A stretch of 64,000 nt of DNA from Plectrocnemia conspersa (GCA_009617715.1 VTFK01000352.1:62001-126000); one strand, 5' to 3'. Shown: positions 23,196-36,600, counted from the stretch's first letter. The notes: generated from the letters alone by a model not told the origin. Numbers and translations are program-made.

Positions 23196-26100
23196 AACGT
23201 ATAGACCTGAACTGCCATAATAATAAAACTTAACTAACATTACTATTTTTAATTGTTTTTATTACTCAAAATCTTAATAGTCAAATATAAATATGAAAAT
23301 GCTTATGTGATCAAAAATGTATTTGAAAACGAATTTTAAAATAAAATTCATTGCATCTAATTATTGGAAATAAACACTGATTTTCAGGTTTCAGTTTAAA
23401 CCATAAAAATCAATACATTATTTTTATTTTAATTAAATACTGAAAAGTTAAAATAAAGAGTCACAAATAATCAATGATTTGTAGTGTTTTAAAATAATTT
23501 AATTTAGGAAAGAAGATCATTCAGATGACTTGAGGAGAATTTTTTAAGAACATGGTTGTTTTAGTTTTTTACGATATGTCACAGCATATACATATATGAG
23601 ATAAATGAAAATCACAACCCCTAGTTAAGGAAAATACAGCGAGCCATTGATCGTTTGATTACAGATAATTTTTATATGTGTAATGAAACTATCATAGACT
23701 TTAAATGAAATGTAAAAGCCAACTTATATTTGCGTTTTAAGTTTATTAAGTTTTAAGTTATCCATTTGAATGTTAAAGACGACGTTACTAGTGTCTTACA
23801 TTATGGTCCTGAAAATAAAATAAAAGAGAATGTTCCTTTTATGACATTTCCTCTAGCGCACCCTAAAAGATTTCTTTGTAATACGCTTCCGACGTATATA
23901 AATATACCTACATACATACACATATATATATATATATATTTATTAAAGCATATTCGTATTCTATTGAAAATCACAATATTTACCAAAACCACCAGTGGAA
24001 ACGCATCTGGCTCAATGCCAATAGGGTTCAATAACTGAATGAAATCGGAACACTAGACATAATACGAAAACACACATGAACACATTGTCTAAATTTCATG
24101 TCGTTATCATGTACTGTAATTTCCCAAAACTATGGTCCAAAGCAAGTTTTGCATAACAATCAACACAATAATCACGGAATTAAATACCACGGATATAGTT
24201 TTTTTAAATATGATTTTAAATTTAATATATATATGTTACAGTGAAAATATATTTTCACTGACATTTCAGTTGAATCATAGCGCCTGTAGATATTTATAAT
24301 AATGAAAATATTATTAGTAAAATTAAATATTGTCATTTAACAGGCGTAAAATGTTCATTTGCAAGCTTTTTATAAAAACGTTATTATTTTTTTATATTAT
24401 ATTTTATATATTTTTTCTAAATAATATATGGATAATACATTTTTTCCCATGTGCTTTAAAATTAAAATTTTGATTAAAAAAAACTGTTTCAGGAAAATAA
24501 AACCTATTATTTTTTAATGTTTAAGCCCAAACCTAACCTAAGCAAATTAATAAAACCCAATTCGATATAATAAAATATCTAAAATGAACTCTATCTTTTG
24601 AAGATTTAAGATTTAAATAGACAAGAATCGTAAAAATAATTCACATTGATTCTTATGTATGTTTCTGTTTACGAACAATTTTAAAGAACGAAATAAGTTC
24701 GTAGCATCTGCTAATTTCTGTGTGCAGGCCTATTCAATAATTTATTTAATATTCGCTAATATTACAAATCATCCAAATTTTGCAAGTTAAAAATTGTGGC
24801 AGAATCTTTATATAAAACCTGACATATTTTTCTGTTTCCAACGACTAATTTTTAGCTTATTGACGTTTCATTTCTAGATTTGTTTCGCAACGGTGCTCAA
24901 TTGTTGATGCTTTTTCTTTCGGGGAGTCTCCAAGGATACGTGCTCCCCTACATGTGCCACCCGATTTTTTAATAAAGTCACCCGCCCAAGGTTCCTATTC
25001 ATTTTTGAGGATTCCGTCATTATGCTGTAAATCCTGGAAACGTGATGTTTGCGTCTCGACGCGATTATTTTAATTACGACGCACTAGAGGATAGAATCGA
25101 CTTGTGGAAAAAATACCCATAGAAAGGTAATTGATAAACCTAAATTAAATTCATTTAGCTTCCAGGAAATAAGAATACCTATACCACAATTCCTATGCAA
25201 AATTTCGGTATAAGAAAAAAATTAACCCTGAAATAATATATGAAGCATATTGTCCACATCTTTCACTAATTTTGTGCATAATTATAAACCTAATGTAAAA
25301 TATTTCAGTCAATCAAAGCATTTAAGCAAAAGCGAAGAGTGCCATAAAAAATAAGATGTACACTTTAAATATTAATAAAAATTGAATATATTTTAAATGT
25401 ATTGTATAATGGAAAGAAATATTTTTTACACTTATACGTCGAGTTTATCCTTCTGTTCGGGGCAGATTCCGGCTCTCTAATGGCTGCTTTGACTGTGTCT
25501 GATATTTGCGTAGGTATAAAAGGCTTCTTTGGTGTTTACTTATGTGTGATCAAAGCAATTATTCTGTCGTTTTGTCAAACAATAGTTCAGTAGTGCCTCC
25601 TACTCCCACACCCACTTAAATATCAAATATAAAACAATAAAAAATCCATCCCTCTTTGCCGTCTTTAGAGAATCCGTCTTTAGAGAATAAAATAGTTTTT
25701 TATAATGCTTGTATTGACGCCTTTTATATATTCGTTTGTGAGTTGTATGGCAAAATATATATTTCTTATATTGATAATATTTGCTAAATAATAACATTTT
25801 TCAATAGTAAAAGTAGTATATTGATTTGGGAGTTCGGAAATTATTGCATAAACAAAAATTGCGCACAGCAAAAATTCTGATCATAGATTATCATTATACA
25901 CACATATACATTACATTAATATATAAACATAAATAATAAAAAAATAATGTTTATATATATATAAATATTTTATAATAATATTAGTAATTTACATTGGTAT
26001 GATACACCTTTCTAAACTTTACTTAAAAAAAAAAAAAATATAAAGCAGTTGGAATTAAAAGTAAAATATATTTGACAATCAATTTTTTTCTGTATGAAAT

Positions 26101-26480
26101 TTTCGTTTGCGCAATAACCCATTTTTAAAAATGAATCAATAAACTGAAACGCTTAGCACATCAAATTTAAATTGTTAAATATTATGCGGGTATCACCTAG
26201 TCAAGTAAAAAAACACTTGTCAAGCATACGCGTTAAAAGCGCAATAAATAAAAACATTTTTACGTGACAATTGAAGACTTCTATGGACTAGCATCACCAA
26301 ATGCTTCAACAACGACCATTTGGTGCCTTTACAAATACAGAAGCATAATAAAGACGAGACAGACAACCTATGAAATGTGTCAAATCTCCATCTGTTAAAA
26401 CCCAACGATTATTATAAGAAAGATGACGTTAATGGACAAATCTAACTCCAAAGCTAAAGGCTACAAATAGCCTCTTTTAT
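23196..26480. other. AT-rich intergenic DNA with a palindrome and one balanced island
   Basis: A perfect 22-base palindrome lies at 24239-24260 and a (TA)n run at 23922-23939. About 24880-25120 is a more balanced segment that could be regulatory. About 25835-25900 is an inverted copy of the motif seen near 10965. No genes are visible. Confidence 0.4.
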
Positions 26481-26639
26481 AAGCATATAAATAGCGCATA
26501 TCATTCACTTCTGTTTGTAATAAATTTCAGTAATAACATCCATTAGCGAGCTTCGCATCGACCGAAAAGCAGCTGCTTCCTTTTCACGTCAACCCTGAAC
26601 TAGCTAGGAAATCCACGCTCAACCCGATCTAAAGCCTTT

Positions 26640-26715
26640 TGATCGCAAGTGGTATTTATAAATTCCTTCAATAAAATCGCTAGTATCTACTGGGAACCTA
26701 AATGGTTATTTTAAA
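26640..26715 (+). repeat. piggyBac-like repeat fragment, second copy
   Basis: This block aligns with 17474-17550 over about 70 bases (TTTGATCGC start, GCTAGTAT core, GGGAACCTAAATGGT end). It is an isolated fragment without a matching opposite end. Confidence 0.45.
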
Positions 26716-27012
26716 TAATTCAAGGCAATGACTTATTCGTACGTATTCGAAAAGTTGTTGCACAATTTGCTATTAATTTGGATATAAATTTTGTTTTTGA
26801 TATATAAATAAACAACTGATCATCAGAACAGGACAATTATTAGTAATTATTTTTTTTTTTGCCAAAGTGACAATAAACATAAATCGAATGAAGAAGAAGC
26901 GTAAAGGCAGTTATTAAAATTGAGTCTCTCTGGTCTCTAATTCTTTGCGATCAATTAGGTCGAATTGACCGAGTTGTCTTATGTCGCGAATCAATAAGCG
27001 AGAGTAGCTGTG

Positions 27013-27310
27013 ATAGGATGGAATAGTGTCTCATACTAGAAACTCGGAGGTTCGAGCCCCAGCAACGGCACTCCAATTTTTATTTATAAAAAATGTGCTT
27101 TTATTAAAAAAAATAGCCACAACTGCAGTGGCATCTATTGGTTGTAAATTATATTACACATAATAATTTACATTTAATAATATAGATGTCACTGATTCTC
27201 AGACTTTCAATCTGGTGGTTAATACTTATTTGTAGGTATTAATTATTATATCTGATTGACTTACTCAGTTGGTACAGATTCACCCCGTTGTAACGCATTG
27301 GACTTGTTTA
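27013..27310 (+). repeat. tRNA-derived SINE, 3'-truncated
   Basis: This is the same family as the copy at 6838. The B box GGTTCGAGCCC is at 27049-27059, the body (with its GACATC or GGCATC CTATTG block) is shared, and the tail opens with GATTCACCCCGTTGTAACG. The copy stops after the first hairpin arm, so the second arm and the A-rich end are lost. Confidence 0.75.
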
Positions 27311-27829
27311 GCCCCGCCCTCAGTTATTTATGGGTAAGCATCGAAAAATTACAAAGTTGAAAAATAACAACAATATTTTTTTTAAAAATAGTAATATGTT
27401 GTGGTAATTGATATTTAATAACTTTTGAAAATCTGTGTGTTTCTTAATTACGATTTTACTCGTGTTAAGTATTTGATTTTATTACTTTTGCCAGTTAATT
27501 TTTTTTAGAGAAATAGATTATTTTCTTGCGTTATTTTATTTAATATATTTAATTTTAATGTCGTTTCACAGGTCAAATTGTCAAAAAACAAGTGTTTTAG
27601 GAAATTTTTGGTTTTATCCTGACAACAATTTACCTGTCAAAATTTTTTTATATATGTAGTACACACACAATATATTTATTATTCTCTATAAGTACTACTT
27701 TACTCGATTCTATTTTAATCATTACGATTAAAATAAAGATCCGTAAGATCAGAAAAATCTATAAAAATTATATTTATATACTAAACACTAATTTCAATCA
27801 CCAAGATGTGATATAAATTGAGAAACCTA

Positions 27830-27915
27830 AATTTTAATATGGGATTTGAACCTAGGTCTTTAAGGTTTTAGTCATTGAACATTCCACTGGTTTATTGATC
27901 TGATAAATTTCTTCA
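27830..27915 (-). repeat. Second tRNA-like SINE head
   Basis: On the minus strand a good B box (GGTTCAAATCC) follows an A-box-like region containing ACCAGTGGAATG. The following sequence is AT-rich without a recognisable tail. The head differs from the main SINE family. A degenerate similar head (ACCAGTGGTATAAATCGG) appears at about 61850. Confidence 0.4.
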
Positions 27916-28799
27916 AATAAAAATAAAAAATAACAACTTGAAAAAAACATTTGTTATTGTTTGCATTTTATAGTACGAAAAATAGTAAATTTTACTAAAA
28001 ATATGTATATTTAATAAACAAATACAATAAATATATAAATATTATATATTAAAATTTATTATATTGTACGGAAATAAACAATAATTAATTATTCAATAGG
28101 CCCGCTGCACGTGTACAATTTTGGTGATCCAATTTCAGTACCAAGATTTTTTGATTCACGTTTGAATTGAACAATTGGAAATATGAGAGATTGATAAAAT
28201 ATCATTATCTTATTTACACTTATTTAATATTTGTTTATAAATATTTTCTGTTTTTTTTTTCGTCAAAATTTATATATTTTATCTCTTCTCTTTAAAGTAT
28301 TTTTACCACCATCATTAAATCATTATTATATTCAATTACATACATCCTAAAGAACTAAGTCCGAGTCCTATATAAAGCTTTGTTTATTTCAATGAAGAGT
28401 AATTAAATAATCCGCCATTTAAATATTGGGTTAGCAAAAAAACAGCTATTAAAGCATTTGAACATCATACTTTGTTTTTGTCAGCAGTGAAAAAATATCA
28501 AGCTAAACAAACTAAATTTATCAACAAGGAAAGGCTTCTTTAGTTACTTTAATATTAATGTGTATTTAAAATAAATATTAATAATACAAAGTATTACTTG
28601 ACCAGCAGGATTTTAAAATTGATCAGCAACAAAATATTAAAATCATAATCAGCTAACAAGTTAAGAAAGGTTTGAACAGAATAAAATAAATTTTGCAGCT
28701 TGGCAAAATTCTATTAAATCTGATTTATTAATTATATCGCTGCAAAAGTATTTAATTAGCTATAAAAATATCTTTAAAACTGCCACCATTTGCTTATCA

Positions 28800-30260
28800 A
28801 TCTTGTTCTACCTGCTGACCACAATTAGCGGCTCAACTGACTATATTACCAACCGCAATTCTAGATATTGTGTTAGTGTAGGGTAAAGCTCAAATCTCAG
28901 ATATGCAATGCATCCAGGCTCTGTTTTCACACCAACTTTATGTGTTTTTTTACACTGCATAGTGAGGTTATCCATAAAATTGTCTTTAATTAAAACAATG
29001 CTGATTGGAAGGGTTTCAAGAGTATTGTCGAGTCACATATAAACGACAAAACTTTGCATCAACGGACACTAAAACAATCGAAAATGATATTAATTATTTA
29101 CCAACCGTAATCGATCAAGCTAAAATATCATCAGTACCGACGCGTAAAAATTTTATATCTTATTTACTCTGTTGATTATTAAATTGATATAGAAAAAAAA
29201 AATCTGCAAATAAAATCAAACTGACGACACTCGCGATAAAATTTTACATGGTCGCGTAAACTTGAAAAGCTAAAACCAGCAAATAATTCATTATGAAAAC
29301 TATCTGCAAATATCATAGTTAGAGTAAGGTTAGCTGACGCTTTTTCTATATCGTATAAGTTCACTAAAACTGAAGGCTAAGTAAATTGATAAATTATAAA
29401 AATAGAAACATCCGCTATAGTTAATTCACAAAATAATCTTATGAAAAATTTTAAATGTTATTTAAAACTTTAAAAATTTTAAAAAAGCCCTAAAATGGAC
29501 AGATTAGATAACACCTTCATAACATAAACATCAAATTTATCAACAAAAAAAAACCGACAAGGATTCCAATAATCTAATTAGCTATGGTCTGATCAGTTGC
29601 ATATCGTCATTCAGTAAAATATTTTAATAAATAATCCTTATGCATTTAAAATAATTTTTGTGAATAAAATTATTAAGGTAGAGTTTGATTTCTGCGAAAA
29701 TTACTCGAAAATATGGCAATTTTATAGATTAACAGATTTTTTAATGTTAGATATAGAAAAAGCTTTTGACACAGCATGGCATGACGGTTTGATTTATAAA
29801 TATACAAAAACAAAACCCCTGTTTATCTAATCTAATACCCTTAATACGCTCATACCTAAAAATTAGAAGCTACGTTGTTCCACTAAATAATGAACATTCG
29901 ATACCGCGTAAAATTCCAGCTGGAATTCCTCAGGTTTGCTTTGGCCACTTCTCTTTACCTTGTATACGAACGAAAAAATACGCGTTTATAGTAAGTTGAC
30001 AATATAGCTATTTTAACTACTGCTTACGGTCTTAAACCAATCGCGAATGGATTACAAAAATAAATATTTTAAGCGATGGAAAATAAATTAAAACAGAAGC
30101 AATTGTGTTTACAAAACGTAGACAAAAACTGCCACCACCTTTTTCAAATGAAGAGGGTAAATGGAAAACAAGCTTTAAATACATGGGCTTACACCTGGAC
30201 GCCAAGCTTAAATTTAATAAACATGGGTTTGCTGCTATTGCGCCCCTTAGACCGTATTCA
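28800..30260 (+). pseudogene. Decayed jockey-type non-LTR retrotransposon
   Basis: Several ORF2 landmarks occur in order but in broken frames. An endonuclease-end segment (LPTAILDIV) is near 28840, and a linker (TIENDINYLPTVIDQAK) follows near 29080. RT motif A, LDIEKAFDTAWHDGLIYKY, lies at 29747-29803. An IPAGIPQ segment at 29913 is followed after a frameshift by PLLFTLYTNE. A MGLHLDAKLKFNKH segment lies near 30185. The spacing and motif wording match the jockey clade. Many stops and frameshifts make the copy inactive, and the outer boundaries are unclear. Confidence 0.75.
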
Positions 30261-30299
30261 ATAGAAAAAGCGCGTTAATTATAAAAAATATTATTTCAT

Positions 30300-31340
30300 T
30301 ATATAAACCAAAAATAAAACATATTTAAATAAATACCAGTAACACTATTTTTTTCTAAATTACTAAGATTAGTATAAAAAAAATTATACTAATCTTAATA
30401 AAAATGCATATTAAATTTCAAAATGCAACAATTAAAAAACACGGTTATTTTCATACCAGAAAATTTTAGATAAATATCTCGCAACACCTTAAATTTAAAT
30501 ATAAGCACAAAATACCAAAGCACTAAAGATAATATAGCAATCTTTGGTGATTTTTTTTTTTGTTACCTGTATTTTTTTTCTTTCGCTTAAATTGTAAAAA
30601 GTATTTAAATTTTTTCCCTTAAATTATAACTACAAACGTTTTGTTTCCTATTTTTATATTATATCAAATTGTAAAAATTAAAATAGTTATAAACCAGTTA
30701 TGTTTATAATATATAATTAAAATAAACGTATTTAAGAAAAACTGACAGTTTTTGCCGGCAGAGAACATTTTAAATCTGCCCAAAATTTAAAATATTAATC
30801 TCACGGATAAATACCACGATGATTAATTTAAATTCAAAGTATAAAAATGTCATCAATAAACACAGAGAATATCATATATGTATTAAAAAAAACGTTTTTT
30901 ATATCTGTTTCCGAACAGCGGTGTTATCTCATTTGGCGTAACAACGGTCGCCGTAATTTTCCTACTTTATCATTATTTAAAAATTCACCTACGATATTTT
31001 AGTATTGACTTTTAAAAGTAATAAATCAGGGAATTAAAATCGTGATATACATCTATGTATGTTTTATACAAAAAGTCCGGGTGCAATAAAACACGTCAGA
31101 ACAGATATCTAATTTTAAGTGACGTGCAAATCAAATACCTTTTTTGTCATTATATTTAAAAAAAAACAAGTTTTAGCATCATACAGTATTTAAAGCTCTA
31201 AATAATTCTAACAATCAAAATATAAATATAATATGATATATGCTTTACATCCCATTACACTGATTCTATTACAAAGATAAAAACACTCATATATCCACCA
31301 TTATATTGCAATACATTGCCATTACGACCAATATTCCAAA
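30300..31340. other. AT-rich intergenic DNA
   Basis: Nothing beyond AT-rich sequence and possible trailing LINE 3' untranslated sequence was seen. Confidence 0.45.
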
Positions 31341-31790
31341 AAACAGATAATTTCCCCTTCACAAACCAAACCCCTCGTCCGCCCGACACACATCAAAACT
31401 TATCGGAGCGTCATAAAAAAAGTAAAATTGATAACGGCGTCTTCGGAAATTAGTTCTTATATTAAACGTCTCAGCGTCATCCATCTTCCGTTTTGGGTCC
31501 GGTGGACATCCAGTGGCTCCAATCCGACCACGCAAGCTCTGGAAAGCTCCTCTTGGGATTGGACGCGCAGGGTGAGTTTTTTGGGGTCAGAGGTGGTTGC
31601 GTGGTCATAATACCTGTCACGTGTCAAACTGCCCAAAAAAAAAACCTCCCACAAAAATGCCTTCTTTCATAACCGTCGTCCGACTTTTGGTAGGAAAAGC
31701 CGGTATGGACGCGCAAATCTCTATTCGATTGAGTTTGACACAAACGGTTGACGAGGGATGAATGCATGAACACTTATAAATAAGGGTTGG
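31340..31790. promoter_or_regulatory. Balanced, higher-GC island with E-box and donor-like motif
   Basis: A 450-base unique segment contains a CACGTG E-box (in GTCACGTGTC, near 31617) and a consensus splice-donor-like GCAGGGTGAGT near 31570. The 60-codon frame upstream of the donor has no domain and begins at a non-ATG codon, so an exon is not established. Regulatory element or non-coding exon are the two readings. Confidence 0.3.
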
Positions 31791-31799
31791 TGTTGTATG

Positions 31800-33237
31800 G
31801 TGAAAAAGTACTATATAAAATTGTTATGATAATACAGTTTTTACATTATATTACGAATAACCCAAGCTGAAACAAATTATTCATTTTTTTGTAAGAATAA
31901 ATTTCATAAAATGAAATTTTGAAGAAAAAAATAATAAAAATATAAGCAATAAATTTTAAATATATCCAGAAATATTTGTAAATGTTCAGAAGATTTACTT
32001 TATATTTAAAATATGCAGCTTGAAAACATGTACACATATATCTAATCGATTATTTCCTAATATTGCTCTGATATTCATATTAACACTATATTGTTTTAAG
32101 AATTATTAAAAAATATTTGAAAAATATAAAATTGTAAAAAAGATTGATGATCCCCGAATTCATAATATTTGGGTTGTGACATAGGCTAATAATTATAATA
32201 TATTGTATCACCGGACAGTATCTGTTAATGAAAACATGGTACACATGCTGTGCCATCGGCATGTATAACAATTCTAGAAACCTCCCTATTACAATATACC
32301 ATGTAAAAATAAATCAGCTTTATTTTATTTTATTTCTAGCAATATCAGTTTGTGATATTTTGGACTTTTATTTTTATATTTTACTTTAAAAAAAAATTAT
32401 AAATAATTAGTTATTTATTAAAATGTACTCTGATTTAATTTAATTATTAATTATTATAATTTAACTTTGCAAATTATTTTTTTTTACGATATTTTTATGC
32501 ATTTGCTCCGTTCTTTATTTATTGATAAATTTGCGAAAATTAATTATATATTTCCACTCTTATTTTTTAATAAATTTAATTTAATGCCATATTGCAAATT
32601 AATGCAATTTATTTCATTATTATATCAGAAATATTTTTTTTTATCTCTACGCATTTCCAGGATCAAAAGAGCGAACGATTCACAGCATCCTTTTTTCAAG
32701 GGCACTTGATAATTTTTGAAGAATTTGATAGTTAAAAATATCAACAGAATTATTTATACATACAAGGAGCTGTAAATTATCCATATTTTGGGCAAATTCT
32801 ATGCAAGAATTGGTAAAGCCTAAACATTAAAATTCTCCCATTATTATATTTAAAAATTGTAAAATATAATCCTGAACGTGCATTCTAGTATTGAATATTA
32901 TTATAAAATATATGCATTAATTTGTAATATAATATATTAAATTTAAGTATTAAAAAAATATAAGCGTAAATAATTATTTTGTATCTATAAGTAATTAAAT
33001 AAATAATTTTCGTTTTAATCATTCTAATCTGGTAATTAAAAAGCTTTATAAAAATTACAACAAAAATAAACATTAAATAATATAAAAATCGCTAGTTAAA
33101 GATTGAAACGCGGTTTTTTTTCCCTCAAAAAAATTAATTAAATAGTTATCCAGATTAATGACTCATGTCAGTGAAATAGAACGTCTATACGGTTCAAGTC
33201 ACACAATTAAAAGCGTTCTGTGAATATTTTATTTTTA
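31800..33237. other. AT-rich intergenic DNA
   Basis: No coding signal is present. A block near 32475-32545 (TTTACGATATTTT, then TTTATTTATTGAT) resembles 52130-52195, suggesting a dispersed AT-rich repeat. Confidence 0.4.
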
Positions 33238-33239
33238 TT

Positions 33240-33556
33240 TTTATTAAATCTTCCGTTGTAACCTTGTTAGGCTTAAGCCCAATGCGTTACAACGGGCAAA
33301 ATCTGTACCAACTAAGTAAGTTAATCAGATATAACGAATACAAACAAGTAAGTATTAACCACTAAACTGAAAGTTTGAGAATCAGTGACATATATAATAA
33401 TAATTATAAATTATTATGTGTAATATAATTTATAGCCAATAGATGTCACTGCAGCTAGCGTATTTATTTTATAAATAAAAATTCGAGTGCTGCTGCCGGG
33501 GCTCGAACCAGTAACCTCAGAGTTACTGAGACGTTACCGACTACGCTATTCCATCA
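33240..33556 (-). repeat. tRNA-derived SINE, full-length copy, reverse orientation
   Basis: On the minus strand the head reads GGAATAGCGTAGTCGGTAAC, with B box GGTTCGAGCCCC near 33507. The body shared with the 6.8- and 27.0-kb copies follows, then the tail with arms CCGTTGTAAC and GTTACAACGG that can fold perfectly over 10 base pairs. It ends in an A-rich stretch. This is the best-preserved copy for the tail structure. Confidence 0.8.
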
Positions 33557-33559
33557 TTA

Positions 33560-34640
33560 TATGTAGATGTATAGTTTATTTAACATGAAAACACCCGTTT
33601 TTTCCACTATTTCCTGCTATAGATCGAATACTTGAAATCTTTGAGGGACTGAGATCATATTTTATTATACAATAACACTATTCACTAATAATAAAATGAT
33701 TGTGGTAAAATTTATTTGTGGTTTGTGCAAAGGCAACTCAAATTATATAGCAAGTCCATTTTAAATACGGAAAATACAAAAACGAGTGCTGCTAATATTG
33801 GCAATGAAATTTAAAAAAATCTTGAAGAAAAATGTGATACTAAATTTATACCACAAGAAGCAAAAAAGTATTATTAATAATAATTACATTAAGGAATTAA
33901 CAAAATTTTATGACCGATATATTTCTTACATTGAGCTATCGAAAAACAGTTTTGGTGGAACAGAATATTTTACTTGGATACACAACAATGAATTGAGTTG
34001 GTCTAAAATTAAAGCTTCAGAAAAAAATGAAGTGATAATTGCAAAAAAAAAATTTTCGGAAAAATATGACACAAGTTACTAAGTAAAATAAATACAACTA
34101 TTCAGACATTTCAAAGAAAATATCATTTCATTGTCCAAATTAGATAATGTATTTTCAGCCTGCCAGACACATCTGCACCTGTTGTAGGATATTCTCAATA
34201 ATGAATTACATATACTCTGAAGAAAAAGGTTGAATGAGTGAATCAATAGTAATAATAGTAGCTTTATTGAGCTGCAAACTTAATAGTGAAATTGTAGGAA
34301 ATTTTTCGACGCGATAAAAAATATCTAAAGATTTTTTTTTTTTAATTGAAGCTAGTAAATAATTATGGTATGCTCAGAGTAATTACAAATTATTACTACA
34401 TAATTATTATTTTTATTAATTACTCTACTATTTAGCGTTTTCAATCATAAATACTTAAATAAACGTTAATTTCTGATTAGAGAAAATTCTTAAAATTGTC
34501 TTGGTTTCGGAAAAAAACATGATAAGTTCATGCATACTTATTCTTTAGAATATTGGAACTAGCATATAAATTTAATTAAATATAGAAATATTTGTCATCA
34601 CAAATAAAAACTATCTTAGCCCAGAAAAAAATCTAGATAG
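33560..34640. other. AT-rich DNA, possible LINE 5' flank
   Basis: A 98-codon plus-strand frame at 33786-34082 is Lys/Ile-rich, contains WIHNNELSWSKIKASEKNE, and is not recognised. It may belong to the eroded LINE that begins at about 34640 or be chance. Confidence 0.25.
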
Positions 34641-35095
34641 AAACGCTGTAACTGATTATCGAAGAAAAATAAAAATAGATTAATGATGCTTATAACAACC
34701 AATTTAAAATATGTAAAAATATCATATAAAAAACAAGTATTAAAAATACTTTTAGAAAAATAAATTCTAGATATTAATGAAGATTTAACTTCAGATCAAA
34801 ACAAAATAGCAGATTAATTCAATAAACACTTCATCTAAATTGGATCATTTCTATCAGATCAAATACAAACTAACCTTAATAATATAAACACTATGGCTCA
34901 AGTTCATAGATTTACAAATAAATTAAAAGTATACAAATACAAGGTATACAAATAAATTAAAAAATAATTTAGCGCCTGGTACAGCTAAAACAATCAAATC
35001 AATTTACAGTTTAATTGCTCCTATTTTAGTAAAATTATTTAATAAATCTTTGAAAAGGGAATTGCCTAAAAATATTTAAAAAAAAAACAATATTA
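34640..35095 (+). pseudogene. Non-LTR retrotransposon fragment (RT N-terminal region)
   Basis: Broken frames read DYRRKIKID, then DLTSDQNKIAD and FNKHFI with an interrupting stop, then KNNLAPGTAKTIKSIYSLI and APILVKLFNKSLKRELPKN. These match the usual linker (DPKxIADxFNxYFxNIG) and early RT segment (PI..L.N.S...G..P) of CR1/jockey-type LINEs. Internal stops and a small local duplication near 34915-34960 are present. The catalytic region is absent. Confidence 0.6.
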
Positions 35096-35099
35096 TTGC

Positions 35100-36600
35100 G
35101 CTTAAAATAATTTCTGAGGAATAAAATCACGAACGAATAAATATGTTATTTTTTCACTCCTAATTTTTAACTTTTTAATTTTTTGGGTAGAACGATTTAT
35201 AATATAATATAATTTGCACTCACCAAATTTTTCAGCCTCCGTTTTCTGCGTACAACTGCCACTAACGCGTATTTTTATAATAATACACTACACTGTATCC
35301 ATATTACACTATATACACATATAAACTGCACTATATCCTTATATTTATTTATTTTTATTATTAACACTTTTTTATCTATTGCAATATATATTGTATAAAA
35401 ACACGAGTGATACGTATTAAAACATTCGTCAATACGAAGAGGTATTTCACAACTTCTGGAAATGTACGCTGTACCTTTCCTTACTGCACATATAGAACAA
35501 TCACGACATTTTCTTCCCACATATTTCTCCCCATTTTTATTTTTATTGGCTAATGATTTTTCAGCTTATCCGAAAGCCTTTCTGGTGGATCGATAGCCTG
35601 GACACGGCAAGATGTGGTAAATGTCTTCAGAACGATAGATTCTACCGAACTCTGCATCCATCCTTTAGCATGACTCAAAAGAAAATCTTTGATTTTAATT
35701 TTACTGTAAGGATTCAGATTTTGATAGACACGGAACGAATTAAACAACGCGCATTGAAATAAATAAAAAACTACCATTTTTATCCATTCCATTGTTTTTT
35801 GAAATATTGTGTAACTAGTTAACGATATTGTGTAACTAAGTAACAACAACTTTCATATATTTATTATAGTCCACTAGCTGTCGGTACCTCACTGCCGTGA
35901 GGTACCGAAGCTAATGAGCGTGCGGTTGCCAGACCCTTAACTTTTTGAGTTTTAAATATTATTTTTGACTATTTAACTATTTCTTAATTTAATGACAACT
36001 CTTCCGTCATCTGTCAGTCACGCGCTGATACACAGTTTAGTGCAATTAAATAAACAGTGAAATATGTTTTAATCACAGCATTTTTCTTACAAATGGTAAT
36101 TGAAAATTATTTAAAATGCTGTAGCATTGAAATTATAGATAATATGAACAAAACTTTAAATTATAAGTGTGCCAGTAAGTGTTTACTTATATGAATCATA
36201 TATCACGGTTATTCTAACCAAATTACTATTGACTTTCTAGGATCAAATATTAAAAGACAAACAGCAGTGATTTGGCAATTAAAGATATACATACTAAAAT
36301 TAATTAAATATATTACAATGGTAGTAATAATGAAAAATCTCATATTTGTGTAAATAAAAAGCTACATTTTCCCACTATATACAATAGTACTGTTTACAGT
36401 ACAATTTTCAGAATCAATGAAAGATCTAATAAAATTTACGTTTGGCAAACAATCAAAATATGACAAAAATTTATACATATTTAGCCAATTTACTAAAAAA
36501 GATAATTATTTGCCATTATTCCATGAAATAGCCCGACCACTAAGCTAAATTCGATAAAAAAAAACACGAGCTTGGCTCTCAATTGACCTCATATTTGTCC
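35100..36600. other. Intergenic DNA with a strong hairpin repeat
   Basis: Mostly AT-rich. The hairpin at 35881-35908 is listed separately. Frames of 60-100 codons near 35275-35850 are chance frames on both strands without domains. Confidence 0.35.
35874..35915 (+). repeat. Dispersed repeat end with perfect 12-bp hairpin
   Basis: The arms TCGGTACCTCAC and GTGAGGTACCGA pair perfectly around a TGCC loop, preceded by CTAGCTG. A related, less perfect hairpin with the same CTAGCTGTCGGT start occurs at 38651. Such ends terminate several insect retroposon families, but the body of this one is not recognised. Confidence 0.55.

Noticed and set aside
26486..26508. TATAAATA plus TCATTC as a core promoter
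   Set aside because: The spacing of about 17 bases between TATA and initiator is too short, and no transcript unit follows.
33786..34082. 98-codon Lys-rich frame as an independent gene
   Set aside because: It starts at a non-ATG codon and abuts an eroded LINE, so it is more likely chance or LINE-derived sequence.
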